Below are positions 52,173 through 61,777 of a stretch of 64,000 nucleotides of DNA, piece after piece; position 1 is the stretch's first letter; each line of letters opens with the position of its first letter. The stretch comes from Flavobacteriaceae bacterium (lineage in GTDB: Bacteria; Bacteroidota; Bacteroidia; Flavobacteriales; Flavobacteriaceae). The stretch is taken from NCBI GenBank assembly GCA_029238515.1, contig JAQWFW010000032.1, positions 1 through 64,000 of the forward strand, read 5' to 3'. The position numbers and the translations under genes are program-made. Under the pieces are notes generated by a model. That model was not told the DNA's origin. It searched no databases and saw only the letters and a program-made list of their open reading frames with translations.

Positions 52173-54566
52173 ATGTTTAAAGTATTTTCTTCAGGCTTTT
52201 GGGAAGCTGTAGCCCGTCTTATTCTTCGTAATCGCATCCTTATTCTTATATTGATTGGTATTGGAACAGGGCTTATGGTGTCGCAATGGAATAAAATGCG
52301 TTTTACTTATACTGAAGCCAACTTGCTCCCTGATCGACACCCAACAAACCTAGAATACAACACTTTTTTGGATGTTTTTGGCGAAGAGGGCAATATCATT
52401 GTCATAGGAGTAAAAGACAGCACACTTCTTACTGTAGAAAAATTAAACGCTTGGAATCGTTTCAGCAAATCATTTAGTGACAACGAAAATATTGAAGCCG
52501 TCATAACGCTTCAAGATTTAAAAAAATTAATTAAAAACGAGAAAAAACAACAGTTTGATTTTGAACCTATCATCAACGATTCTATTCAAACAAATGAAGA
52601 GGTAGAACAATTGCAACGTTCATTATCTTTAGATTTTCCGTTTTATGACGATGTCCTCTACAATAAAGAATCGAAAGCGATTCGGACCATTGTTTATTTA
52701 AAAAAATCAATTGTCAATACTTCTGTAAGAAAGGAGTTTATTATGGACGAATTGATTCCTAAAATTGAAGCCTTTGAACGCCACACAAATTTAAATGTAA
52801 GAGCATCTGGAATGCCCTATGTCCGTACATTGAATTCTCAAAATATCATTGACGAAATAGAGATTTTTATTTTAGCCGCTATACTCATTACCTCGCTTAT
52901 ATTTTATTTATTTTTCCGTTCTTATCGTGCAACATTCATCTCTATGTTTGTAGTGGTGATTGGCGTAATGTGGACCTTTGGTATTTTGGGGCTTCTCGAA
53001 TATGAAATTACTGTACTAACAGCACTCATTCCTCCGCTGATTATTGTCATAGGTGTTCCAAACTGTATTTTCTTAATTAATAAATACCAGCACGAGGTCA
53101 ACAATCATGGGAATAAAGCAAAATCACTCCAACGTGTAATTACCAAGGTCGGTAATGCCACCCTAATGACCAATACAACAACAGCATCTGGTTTTGCCAC
53201 CTTCGTGATTACACAAAGTAAACTCCTCATAGAATTTGGTACTGTGGCCTCGCTGAGCATCATGGCTATTTTTATTCTTTGTTTGCTCATTATTCCAATT
53301 ATTTACAGCTTCATGCCTATGCCCAAAGAAAAGCACTTGGAGCACCTGAATAAACGCTGGATCAATCGATTGGGCGATTGGATAGAGCAAACCGTTAAAC
53401 ACAAAAATATAGCCATTTACTCCATTTCAATCATTCTTTTAGCCACGAGTATTATCGGAATTTATCAAATAAAAACTTCTGGCAGTCTTTTGGAAGATAT
53501 GCCGAAAAGCGCCGAGTTTTTCGGAGATATTGAGTTTTACGAACAAGAATTCAACGGAGTAATGCCTTTAGAGATTCTCATCGATACCAAGCGCAAAAAA
53601 GGGGTTTTGAAAAGATCTACATTAAAACGCATGAATGAACTGGAAGAGCTTATTGTGGAAATCCCCGAACTTTCAAAACCGCTTTCCATTGTTGGCCTAG
53701 TCAAATATGCTAAACAAGCGTTTTATAATGGAAATCCAAAATACTATCAATTACCCACAGCACAAGAAAACAGCTTCATTTTGTCTTATGCAAAAAACAC
53801 AACAAACGATGTGAGTTTGTTGAAAAATTATGTGGATTCGACAGGGCGATATGCACGTATTACCACATTTATGAAAAATGCTGAAATTGAAAAAATGGAG
53901 CGCATTGAAGAACGATTAAAAGAAAAAATTGAAAAAATATTTCCAGAAGATCGCTACGAGGTAACACTCACTGGAAAAGCGTTTCTGTTTCAAAAAGGAA
54001 CTCGTTTTCTCATTCGCAATTTAATTTTATCTCTGGCACTTGCTATTGTACTAATCTCATTGTTTATGGCTTACATGTTTAGGTCATTCCGAATGATCAT
54101 CATTTCTTTAATCCCTAATCTTCTACCGCTTTTGGTTACTGCTGGAATGATGGGTTATTTAGGAGTTCCTATAAAACCTTCGACAATATTGGTGTTTAGC
54201 ATTGCCTTTGGAATATCCGTAGATGACACCATTCACTTTTTGGCGAAATATCGTCAAGAATTACTTGCAAACCACTGGCGCATAAAGAAATCTATTTTTG
54301 CTGCACTGCGAGAAACAGGGGTAAGTATGTTCTATACTTCCATTGTTTTATTCTTTGGTTTTTCAGTATTCATTACTTCTAACTTTGGTGGAACAGTCGC
54401 TTTAGGAGCGCTCATCTCAGGGACTTTATTGCTCGCAATGATGGCCAATTTATTACTTTTGCCTGTATTGCTTCTGTCTTTGGAACGCAGTATTGCAAAC
54501 AAACAAGTTTTGAAAGAACCACCGCTAAATATCATCCCCGAGATCAAGGATGCTGAAGAAGAATAA
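52173..54566 (+). CDS. MMPL/RND-superfamily exporter
   Basis: 797 residues with two similar halves. Each has one helix, a periplasmic loop and about five helices (first block residues about 225-375, second about 615-780). Motifs include GVPNCIFLINKYQHEVN and FSIAFGISVDDTIHFLAKYRQEL, where the acidic residue in the membrane block suggests proton coupling. No adaptor or TolC gene is adjacent, so this is the hydrophobe/lipid-exporting MMPL or HpnN-like type rather than a tripartite drug pump. Substrate unknown. Confidence 0.87.
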   Translation: MFKVFSSGFWEAVARLILRNRILILILIGIGTGLMVSQWNKMRFTYTEANLLPDRHPTNLEYNTFLDVFGEEGNIIVIGVKDSTLLTVEKLNAWNRFSKSFSDNENIEAVITLQDLKKLIKNEKKQQFDFEPIINDSIQTNEEVEQLQRSLSLDFPFYDDVLYNKESKAIRTIVYLKKSIVNTSVRKEFIMDELIPKIEAFERHTNLNVRASGMPYVRTLNSQNIIDEIEIFILAAILITSLIFYLFFRSYRATFISMFVVVIGVMWTFGILGLLEYEITVLTALIPPLIIVIGVPNCIFLINKYQHEVNNHGNKAKSLQRVITKVGNATLMTNTTTASGFATFVITQSKLLIEFGTVASLSIMAIFILCLLIIPIIYSFMPMPKEKHLEHLNKRWINRLGDWIEQTVKHKNIAIYSISIILLATSIIGIYQIKTSGSLLEDMPKSAEFFGDIEFYEQEFNGVMPLEILIDTKRKKGVLKRSTLKRMNELEELIVEIPELSKPLSIVGLVKYAKQAFYNGNPKYYQLPTAQENSFILSYAKNTTNDVSLLKNYVDSTGRYARITTFMKNAEIEKMERIEERLKEKIEKIFPEDRYEVTLTGKAFLFQKGTRFLIRNLILSLALAIVLISLFMAYMFRSFRMIIISLIPNLLPLLVTAGMMGYLGVPIKPSTILVFSIAFGISVDDTIHFLAKYRQELLANHWRIKKSIFAALRETGVSMFYTSIVLFFGFSVFITSNFGGTVALGALISGTLLLAMMANLLLLPVLLLSLERSIANKQVLKEPPLNIIPEIKDAEEE

Positions 54567-54594
54567 ATATCCTTCTTCTTTGTTTCTAAAGTTT

Positions 54595-54602
54595 TATATT
54601 TG
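54595..54602 (+). promoter_or_regulatory. -7 promoter element of asnS
   Basis: TATATTTG, full match, ending 19 nt before the ATG. A TTC at 54573-54575 with a 19-bp spacer is a weak -33 candidate. Confidence 0.5.
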
Positions 54603-54621
54603 TAGCTAATTTTAGGGATAC

Positions 54622-56064
54622 ATGATCAAGAGTACAGTAGCAGAACTTTTTGCACAAGAGATAAAACATATTGATGTTGAGGTTAAAGGATGGGTAAAAT
54701 CATTTAGAGCGAATCGCTTTATTGCCCTTAATGACGGATCTACACTACACAATATTCAATGTGTTGTCGATTTTGAATCTATGGAAGAAGAACTTCTAAA
54801 GCGCATCACCTTAGGAGCTGCGGTGCACATAAAAGGCAATTTGGTCGAAAGTCAAGGTAAAGGACAAGATGTGGAAATTCAAGTCTCAAGTATCGAAATT
54901 TTAGGGGATGCCGACCCCGAGCTTGTGTCCAAAACCATTTTACAACCAAAACGTCATTCATTAGAATTTTTGAGAGAACAAGCGCACCTTAGAGTGCGTA
55001 CCAATACTTTTGGCGCTGTCATGCGTTTGCGCTCATCTCTTTCGTTTGCTGTTCATGATTATTTTCATAAAAACGGCTTCAATTATATGCATGCGCCCAT
55101 CATCACAGGAAGCGATGCTGAAGGTGCAGGTGAAATGTTTCGTGTTACCACTTTAGATCCAAAAAATCCACCACTTACAGATGATGGCAAAGTAGATTAT
55201 TCCAAAGATTTCTTTGGAAAAGAAACAAACCTAACCGTTTCTGGACAGCTAGAAGCCGAAACCTACGCTATGGCGCTAGGAAAAGTCTACACTTTTGGCC
55301 CAACATTTAGAGCCGAAAACTCCAATACCTCCAGACACCTTGCCGAATTTTGGATGATAGAACCCGAAGTCGCGTTTATGGATTTGGAAGGCAATATGGA
55401 TCTTGCAGAAGATTTTTTAAAATACGTCATCAGCTATGTATTAAAAAATAATGCAAAAGATCTCGCTTTTCTAGAGCAACGCTTAGAACAAGAGGAAAAG
55501 TCTAAACCACAAAATGAGCGTAGCAGTATGCGCTTAACAGAAAAATTAGAATTTGTTTTAGAGAATAATTTTAAACGGGTAAGTTATTCTGAAGCGATTG
55601 ATATTTTAAGAAATAGCAAACCCAATAAAAAGAAAAAATTCAAATACCCAATCAATGAATGGGGCGCAGATTTACAAAGTGAACACGAACGCTTTTTAGT
55701 TGAAAAACATTTTAAGTGTCCCGTTATTTTATTTGACTACCCCGCCAATATTAAAGCATTCTATATGCGTTTGAACGAAGATGGAAAAACAGTGCGAGCG
55801 ATGGATATCCTTTTTCCTGGAATTGGAGAAATTGTAGGCGGATCTCAGCGTGAAGAACGCCTCGAAGTCCTCAAAGAAAAAATGGCAGCACTTGATATCC
55901 CAGAAGAAGAACTGTGGTGGTACTTAGACCTCAGAACTTATGGGACAGCTGTGCATTCTGGATTTGGACTTGGATTTGAACGATTGGTGATGTTTGCCAC
56001 AGGGATGAGTAACATTAGAGACGTCATTCCTTACCCTAGAACGCCACAAAATGCCGAATTTTAA
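54622..56064 (+). CDS. asnS: asparaginyl-tRNA synthetase
   Basis: 480 residues, class IIb. An N-terminal OB domain (VEVKGWVKSFRANRFIALNDGS) recognises the anticodon. Motif 2 is in YTFGPTFRAENSNTSRHLAEFWMIEPE, motif 3 in GFGLGFERLVMFATG. It charges tRNA-Asn directly, implying no need for the Asp-tRNA amidation route for Asn. Confidence 0.97.
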   Translation: MIKSTVAELFAQEIKHIDVEVKGWVKSFRANRFIALNDGSTLHNIQCVVDFESMEEELLKRITLGAAVHIKGNLVESQGKGQDVEIQVSSIEILGDADPELVSKTILQPKRHSLEFLREQAHLRVRTNTFGAVMRLRSSLSFAVHDYFHKNGFNYMHAPIITGSDAEGAGEMFRVTTLDPKNPPLTDDGKVDYSKDFFGKETNLTVSGQLEAETYAMALGKVYTFGPTFRAENSNTSRHLAEFWMIEPEVAFMDLEGNMDLAEDFLKYVISYVLKNNAKDLAFLEQRLEQEEKSKPQNERSSMRLTEKLEFVLENNFKRVSYSEAIDILRNSKPNKKKKFKYPINEWGADLQSEHERFLVEKHFKCPVILFDYPANIKAFYMRLNEDGKTVRAMDILFPGIGEIVGGSQREERLEVLKEKMAALDIPEEELWWYLDLRTYGTAVHSGFGLGFERLVMFATGMSNIRDVIPYPRTPQNAEF

Positions 56065-56153
56065 CTGCAAAAAGCAACAGTCGAGTAATTAATCAAAACT
56101 AGAACTCAACAATATCAATAGTTTTTTTAATTTTATACAAACCCAAATAAGCA

Positions 56154-57608
56154 ATGCTAAAGCAGTACTTACAATTTAAACTTTCTCAAAAACTGTCTCC
56201 ACAGCAGATTCAGTTGATGAAACTTATTCAGCTGCCCACACAAGCATTTGAACAGCGATTAAAACAAGAACTCGAAGAAAATCCAGCTTTAGAGCATGGT
56301 AAAGACAATGAAAATGATGGTTTTGAAGATGCATATTCAGATCATGATCTAGGAGACAATGAACAGATTAATGCAGAAGACATCAATGTAGATGATTACC
56401 TCAGTGATGACGAAATTCCTGCATACCGACTCCACGCCAATAACTATAGTGCAGATGATGATTCGAAAACAATCCCCTATGCTTCAGGCACATCGTTTAC
56501 ACAAATTTTGATTGATCAACTCAACACCTTTCGATTGGAGGATCAAAACTATGAAATTGCCAAATTTCTTATTGGCAGTATCGACGACAGTGGTTATATC
56601 CGAAGGCAACTTTTAGATTTGACAGATGATTTGGCTTTTACACAAAATATTTACACCGATATTCAAACGATTGAAAAAGTATTAAAAGTTGTTCAACAGC
56701 TGGACCCTCCTGGTGTTGGTGCTAGAGATTTACAAGAATGTCTGCTTATTCAACTACAAAGAAAAACACAAACTCAACATACAGAATACGCTATCAAAAT
56801 CATTGAAAATGCTTTTGAGCAATTCTCAAAAAAACACTACCAAAAACTTCTCAAAAAATTTAATATTTCAGAGCTTCAGCTTAAAGACGCCATTTTAGAA
56901 ATAGAGCGATTGAACCCAAAACCTGGAAGTTCTTTTTCCAACAATTTCCGCTCTACGGAACATGTTGTTCCTGATTTTACGATTAAAATTGTAGATGGCG
57001 AATTGGAGCTCACATTGAATGGCCGTAATGCGCCAGAACTACACGTTTCAAAATCCTACAATGAAATGTTACTTGGCTATAAAGCTTCAAAAGAAAAATC
57101 TAAAGCACAAAAAGAAGCTGTTCTGTTCATCAAACAAAAACTTGATGCCGCCAAATGGTTTATTGATGCCATACGCCAACGGCAACAAACACTACTACTT
57201 ACCATGAGCGCCATTATGCATTACCAAAAAGCATACTTTTTGTCTGGCGATGAAGAACAACTTCGCCCTATGATTTTAAAGGATATTGCCGATGAGGTCG
57301 AAATGGATGTCTCGACAATTTCTAGAGTTGCCAACAGTAAATATGTAGACACCCCCTATGGAACCAAACTGATTAAAGAGTTTTTTAGTGAATCCATGAC
57401 CAACGATCAGGGGGAAGAAGTGTCAACTCGAGAAATCAAAAGTATTTTAAAAACTGTTATTGCCGAAGAAGACAAGAAAAAACCTTTGACCGACGAAAAA
57501 CTTGCGAAAATACTTAAAGAAAAAGGGTATCCCATTGCACGAAGAACTGTAGCAAAGTACAGAGAGCAATTGGATTTTCCTGTAGCCCGACTGCGCAAAC
57601 AGATTTAA
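56154..57608 (+). CDS. rpoN: RNA polymerase sigma-54 factor
   Basis: 484 residues. Region I (QYLQFKLSQKLSPQQIQLMKLIQLPTQAFEQRLKQELEENPALE in part) binds activators. An acidic linker (about 45-105) follows. The core-binding region is near 110-330, the HTH at about 395-430, and the RpoN box is ARRTVAKYREQL near the end. It directs transcription from -24/-12 promoters with AAA+ activators, none of which is in the window. Confidence 0.96.
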   Translation: MLKQYLQFKLSQKLSPQQIQLMKLIQLPTQAFEQRLKQELEENPALEHGKDNENDGFEDAYSDHDLGDNEQINAEDINVDDYLSDDEIPAYRLHANNYSADDDSKTIPYASGTSFTQILIDQLNTFRLEDQNYEIAKFLIGSIDDSGYIRRQLLDLTDDLAFTQNIYTDIQTIEKVLKVVQQLDPPGVGARDLQECLLIQLQRKTQTQHTEYAIKIIENAFEQFSKKHYQKLLKKFNISELQLKDAILEIERLNPKPGSSFSNNFRSTEHVVPDFTIKIVDGELELTLNGRNAPELHVSKSYNEMLLGYKASKEKSKAQKEAVLFIKQKLDAAKWFIDAIRQRQQTLLLTMSAIMHYQKAYFLSGDEEQLRPMILKDIADEVEMDVSTISRVANSKYVDTPYGTKLIKEFFSESMTNDQGEEVSTREIKSILKTVIAEEDKKKPLTDEKLAKILKEKGYPIARRTVAKYREQLDFPVARLRKQI

Positions 57609-57609
57609 G

Positions 57610-58053
57610 CTATACTTTTTTAATTACATTGGTGACAATCCCCCATATCACAAAGTCGTTTTCAGATGTAATTTGAATCGGTTTATAGTTTTTATTTTCA
57701 GGTTGTAGCCAAACCTCTCCATTGTCAACTTTTAATCTTTTCACCGTGAATTCACCATCTAAAAAACAAACAGCAATCCTGTTGTGTTCTGGTGTAAGAC
57801 TTCGGTCTATCACCAACAAATCGTTATCATTTAACCCCGCATCAATCATGGATTGACCACTTACTCGCGCAAAAAATGTTGCTTCTTTGTTCTTGATTAA
57901 TTCCGAATCTAACGATAGTCGTTCTTGCTTAAAATCGTCGGCTGGAGAGGGAAATCCTGCCGAGATTCCGGTATCAAAATAAATAACCCCTCGATCATTT
58001 TCTGGAGGTTTTGGAATAAAAAAAGTTAACGCTTGGCTGGTTTTTTTTGACAT
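57610..58053 (-). CDS. umuD: UmuD-like S24-family peptidase (translesion synthesis accessory)
   Basis: 147 residues from the ATG at 58053 (MSKKTSQALTFF); the ORF's first 23 residues are an antisense-like extension over umuC. The autocleavage site is Ala32-Gly33 (GISAGFPSP). The catalytic pair is Ser68 (SGQSM) and Lys105 (EFTVKRL). It lies downstream of umuC and overlaps its end by 28 bp, the reverse of the usual umuD-umuC order. The processed form would pair with UmuC as polymerase V. Confidence 0.9.
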   Translation of the reverse strand: MSKKTSQALTFFIPKPPENDRGVIYFDTGISAGFPSPADDFKQERLSLDSELIKNKEATFFARVSGQSMIDAGLNDNDLLVIDRSLTPEHNRIAVCFLDGEFTVKRLKVDNGEVWLQPENKNYKPIQITSENDFVIWGIVTNVIKKV

Positions 58054-59306
58054 TGAACTGTAATTATATCTTTTAAATTGGTGGTGTACTGTGGCGATAA
58101 ATGTTCTTGACGCATTTTCCACGTAAGGGTTAAATCTTGATTGGCTAATTTGAGTTTTGGGGCATTGTATTTCTTATTCACTCGATCAATGGCATGCATC
58201 AAAGGTTTGTGGCGTGCATCTTCATGTGCAAACATTTGTAATTGATGATTATGTGTCGGCACAATGCCTGTAAGAATGACTCCTGCTTTTTTGTAATGAA
58301 TTCCTTTTTTATAGATAGAGCTTATGGCACGAACAGCACTTGAGCTGAGCACCAGACTAGAATCTGTAGGAAAAGGAATACTGACCATTGTACTGGCACG
58401 GTATTGCTCTGTATTTGTTTTAAAACGATCGCTGCGTAAAAACACAACAAGCATATGACAGCTGGAATTTTGACGCCGGAGTTTCTCTGCGCAACTGCTG
58501 GCAAATGTAGAAATACGTTCCTTTAAATCGCCTAAATCAGTCAGCGTGGTCTCAAAACTTCTTGTAGTAGCAATGGCGCGTTTGTTTTTGACTTGATCCA
58601 TCTCTATTTTAGAAATCCCTTCTAAATCTTTTTTTAACTTCCATTCGGTAATAGAGAATGTTTTGCATACCCAAAGGTCTGGAAGCTGAACAAAATCATA
58701 GGCTGTTTTAATTTGTTTTTGTGCCAATCTTTTGTGGAGTGCGTGGCCAATACCCCAAACGTTATCTATGGAAGTCCATTTGAGTGCTTTGATGCGTTTT
58801 TCTTCAGTATCAATAACATAGACCCCTCCTGTTTCTTTAGGAAACTTTCGAGCAATTTTATTGGCAATTTTACAAAGTGCTTTTGTTGGAGCAATGCCTA
58901 CACAAGTCGGAATTCCTGTCCACTTCAAAACACGATTACGGATATCATGGCCATAGGCCTCAAGCTTATAATGTTCGAACCCCTTGAATTGCAAAAATGC
59001 CTCATCAATACTATAAACCTCAACGTCTGGGGTGAATTGTTCTAAAATCTTCATGACACGACTGCTCATATCGCCATACAAAGGATAATTAGAAGAAAAA
59101 ACATGCACTTTATTGGCCTTAAAAAATGATTTGTATTTAAATGCAGGCGCGCCCATGGGAAGCCCCAAATCCTTTGCTTCATCACTACGCGCAATAACGC
59201 AACCGTCATTGTTAGATAAAATAGCAACCGGTTTCCCTTGTAAATTCGGATTAAAAACCCGTTCACAAGAGGCATAAAAATTGTTACAATCGACTAGTGC
59301 AAACAC
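58026..59306 (-). CDS. umuC: Y-family DNA polymerase, UmuC subunit
   Basis: 426 residues. The start is GTG. Catalytic motifs: MFALVDCNNFYASCERVFNP (metal site one), EVYSIDEAFLQF (the SIDEA metal site, about residue 97) and the helix-hairpin IDNVWGIGHALHKRL (about 185). A little-finger and a C-terminal extension follow. It copies past DNA lesions. It is first in the umuC-umuD pair. TACCTTTC (7/8 of the -7 box) stands about 10 nt before the GTG. Confidence 0.94.
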   Translation of the reverse strand: MFALVDCNNFYASCERVFNPNLQGKPVAILSNNDGCVIARSDEAKDLGLPMGAPAFKYKSFFKANKVHVFSSNYPLYGDMSSRVMKILEQFTPDVEVYSIDEAFLQFKGFEHYKLEAYGHDIRNRVLKWTGIPTCVGIAPTKALCKIANKIARKFPKETGGVYVIDTEEKRIKALKWTSIDNVWGIGHALHKRLAQKQIKTAYDFVQLPDLWVCKTFSITEWKLKKDLEGISKIEMDQVKNKRAIATTRSFETTLTDLGDLKERISTFASSCAEKLRRQNSSCHMLVVFLRSDRFKTNTEQYRASTMVSIPFPTDSSLVLSSSAVRAISSIYKKGIHYKKAGVILTGIVPTHNHQLQMFAHEDARHKPLMHAIDRVNKKYNAPKLKLANQDLTLTWKMRQEHLSPQYTTNLKDIITVQCQKKPAKR

Positions 59307-59439
59307 GATTGAAAGGTAGTGTATTTCTGCTTTTTTTTAAAATAGAAATTGTAATTTATTTTAATATAAAATGGTGTTATGAAAGTAAAGTTTTAACATT
59401 ATTTCCACAATTTTATGATGCGTGGTTTATGGATTTATA

Positions 59440-59447
59440 TACCTTTG
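59440..59447 (+). promoter_or_regulatory. -7 promoter element of the TonB receptor gene
   Basis: TACCTTTG, full match, 35 nt before the ATG. No cobalamin riboswitch-like motif is visible in this 176-bp gap. Confidence 0.4.
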
Positions 59448-59482
59448 GGGCTTATTTTAAACCTACTTAAAACAAACTTAAA

Positions 59483-61285
59483 ATGAAAATTAGATTTAAA
59501 CCATTCGTGCTCATTGGGGTTTTTACAGCACAATTTAGTGTTGCACAACAAGTCCAATCATTAGACTCAGTTACTATTGAGTCCACAAGAATTGATTTGC
59601 CTTTCAAAGAAAATTCACGAACAATTAGCGTCATTAGTTCAGAAGCTATTGAACAAAGCCCAGCCACAAATTTGGCAGAACTACTACAACAAGAAGCGGG
59701 AATAGACATTCGTCGTCAAGGGATCTACGGTATGCAATCGGATTTATACATTCGTGGTGGAAGCTTTGACCAAACACTTTTACTTATTGACGGTATCAAG
59801 GTGGAGGATCCTCAAACAGGGCATCACACTTTGAATATAGCACTCCCTCTGGAAGTCATCAAGCGCATTGAAATTATTAAAGGCCCTGCGGCAAGAGTCT
59901 TTGGCCAAAATGCATTTACAGGAGCAATCAATATTGTTACAAAGTCAAATGGAGATTTAAAAAATAATATCGGATTTCAATTGGGTTCTTACAACCAACA
60001 ACACGCAGCAGCAACAGTGGGAGAACGTTTAGGCAATACAAATCTTATGGGGCATGCTTCAGTCAATAGCTCCGATGGATATCGTTACAATACAGATTTT
60101 GACAACCACAATTACTTTTTAAAAAGCAGCTTTAATACAAATCCTATTGATGTTATCGCTACATTTTCAGAACGTAAGTTTGGTGGAAATCAATTTTATG
60201 CCATTGATGCTAAAGAACAATACGAAGAAACACAGAGTAGTTTGGTTGGTATTTCTACTGTAATGCATCGAGGAGACTTAAAAATTAGCCCTCAACTGTA
60301 TTGGAAACGCAACCAGGATATGTACCTCTACATTAGGAATAAACCTTCAGTGTATAGAAACCTTCACATTTCTAATAAAATCGGTGCGCAAATCAATGCG
60401 TCTTATTCTTCATCGCTTGGGGTTACTGGTTTTGGTGTTGATGTTGCTAAAGTAACTATGAGCAGTAATCGATTAGGAGATCGTGACCGATGGATGGGGA
60501 ATTTCTTTTTGGAACATCGCTTTTCATTTTTAGACGATAAACTTGATGTTACTCCTGGTGTAGCGGTCAACTACTTTTCTGAATTTGATTTCAATGCTTT
60601 CCCAGGAATAGATCTGGGTTATACCATTAACGATTCTTTCCGATTATATGCAAATGCAGGATATACGTATAGAGTCCCTACATACAACGACCTTTACTAT
60701 GTAGGGAGTAGGGATGTAGGAAATGAAAATTTGGTGCCTGAAAAAGCCATTTCAGAAGAAATTGGGTTAAAATATTTTGGAGAAACCCTAACAGCTTCTG
60801 TTGCTTTTTTCAATAGAGATTCCGATAATTTAATAGACTATACAAAAGAAAATGAGGCAGATAAGTGGCAGTCCAATAATTTAAAAAGTTTAAATTCTAA
60901 CGGAATAGAGGTTCAATTGTCTACTCCATTTAAAATAGGACAATATATACAAAACTTTAACCTAGGATATACTTATTTAAATGAAGATTTAAAAGCTGTA
61001 AGAGCTAACTATTCGAAGTATATCATCAATTCACTAAATCATCATCTTACAGCTAATGTAAAGACACAATTTACAAAAAACCTAAGCCAAAGTTTGGTTT
61101 ACAAATTTGCTGAAAGAGCTACAGGTGAAAGCTATAGTGTTGTAGATGTTCAAATAAAATTATTGGTTGGCCAACTAGAGTTGACCCTTACAGGAAACAA
61201 TGTTTTCAACACCTCGTATATAGAAACAGGTATCGTGCCCATGCCAAAAGGTAATGTCTTATTTGGACTACGTGCCTTCTTCTAA
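59483..61285 (+). CDS. TonB-dependent receptor, BtuB-like
   Basis: 600 residues. A signal peptide (MKIRFKPFVLIGVFTAQFSVAQ) is followed at once by the Ton box/plug start VQSLDSVTIESTRIDLPF. The plug contains QQEAGIDIRRQGIYGMQSDLYIRGGSFDQTLLLIDGIKVEDPQ (parts) and IEIIKGPAARVFGQNAFTGAINIVTK. The barrel ends NVLFGLRAFF. There is no N-terminal carboxypeptidase-like domain, so it is of the compact vitamin/siderophore type rather than SusC. The ligand is not readable from sequence. Confidence 0.9.
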   Translation: MKIRFKPFVLIGVFTAQFSVAQQVQSLDSVTIESTRIDLPFKENSRTISVISSEAIEQSPATNLAELLQQEAGIDIRRQGIYGMQSDLYIRGGSFDQTLLLIDGIKVEDPQTGHHTLNIALPLEVIKRIEIIKGPAARVFGQNAFTGAINIVTKSNGDLKNNIGFQLGSYNQQHAAATVGERLGNTNLMGHASVNSSDGYRYNTDFDNHNYFLKSSFNTNPIDVIATFSERKFGGNQFYAIDAKEQYEETQSSLVGISTVMHRGDLKISPQLYWKRNQDMYLYIRNKPSVYRNLHISNKIGAQINASYSSSLGVTGFGVDVAKVTMSSNRLGDRDRWMGNFFLEHRFSFLDDKLDVTPGVAVNYFSEFDFNAFPGIDLGYTINDSFRLYANAGYTYRVPTYNDLYYVGSRDVGNENLVPEKAISEEIGLKYFGETLTASVAFFNRDSDNLIDYTKENEADKWQSNNLKSLNSNGIEVQLSTPFKIGQYIQNFNLGYTYLNEDLKAVRANYSKYIINSLNHHLTANVKTQFTKNLSQSLVYKFAERATGESYSVVDVQIKLLVGQLELTLTGNNVFNTSYIETGIVPMPKGNVLFGLRAFF

Positions 61286-61303
61286 ACACTTGATGTAATA
61301 AAC

Positions 61304-61777
61304 TCAAAAAAGCTGGTTGATTTTTTCATAAACCAAATGGGGTTCCCATCCTCGGTATAAGAGATAATCGGCCAGTTTTTTCTTTTTTTTGAGTATAGAA
61401 ACTCCTTTAAGAGAATTCGCTTTTTTATGCGCTAATGCTTCGAATGTTGTTTTGTATTCCACGTCCGAGATTTGCGCTAAGGCCTTTTTGACAAGGTATT
61501 TTGAAATATTTCGTTGTTTGAGTTCAGAAGTTAAACGCCGTCGCCCCCATTTTTTAATTTTGAATTTCCCACGCACAAAAGCCATCGCAAAACGTTCTTC
61601 ATTTAAAAAATTTTCTTCAATAAGCGTCATGATGATTTGTTCTTTTGCTTGAGGGATCATCTGCATGTCTCTAAGCTTTTGAGCGACTTCTTTGTTACAG
61701 CGGTCTTGATAGGCACAATACCTTTGGAGTTTTGCCAATGCTTCATCTACAGTGTATGTTTTTTTGGGGAGGTACAT
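61304..61777 (-). CDS. recX: RecX-family regulatory protein
   Basis: 157 residues. Three-helix repeats: ALAKLQRYCAYQDRCNKEVAQKLRDM, VRGKFKIKKWGRRRLTSELKQRNIS (parts) and ADYLLYRGWEPHLVYEKINQLF. It modulates RecA filaments. The ORF track starts at a TTG (61780), but the ATG at 61777 follows. It overlaps the stop of the upstream TonB receptor as TGATG, so it is translationally coupled to a receptor gene rather than to recA. Confidence 0.92.
   Translation of the reverse strand: MYLPKKTYTVDEALAKLQRYCAYQDRCNKEVAQKLRDMQMIPQAKEQIIMTLIEENFLNEERFAMAFVRGKFKIKKWGRRRLTSELKQRNISKYLVKKALAQISDVEYKTTFEALAHKKANSLKGVSILKKKKKLADYLLYRGWEPHLVYEKINQLF

Noticed and set aside
59307-59482. Cobalamin riboswitch before the BtuB-like receptor
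   Set aside because: Searched by eye for the B12-box and its paired stems; none seen. The gap is short and AT-rich.
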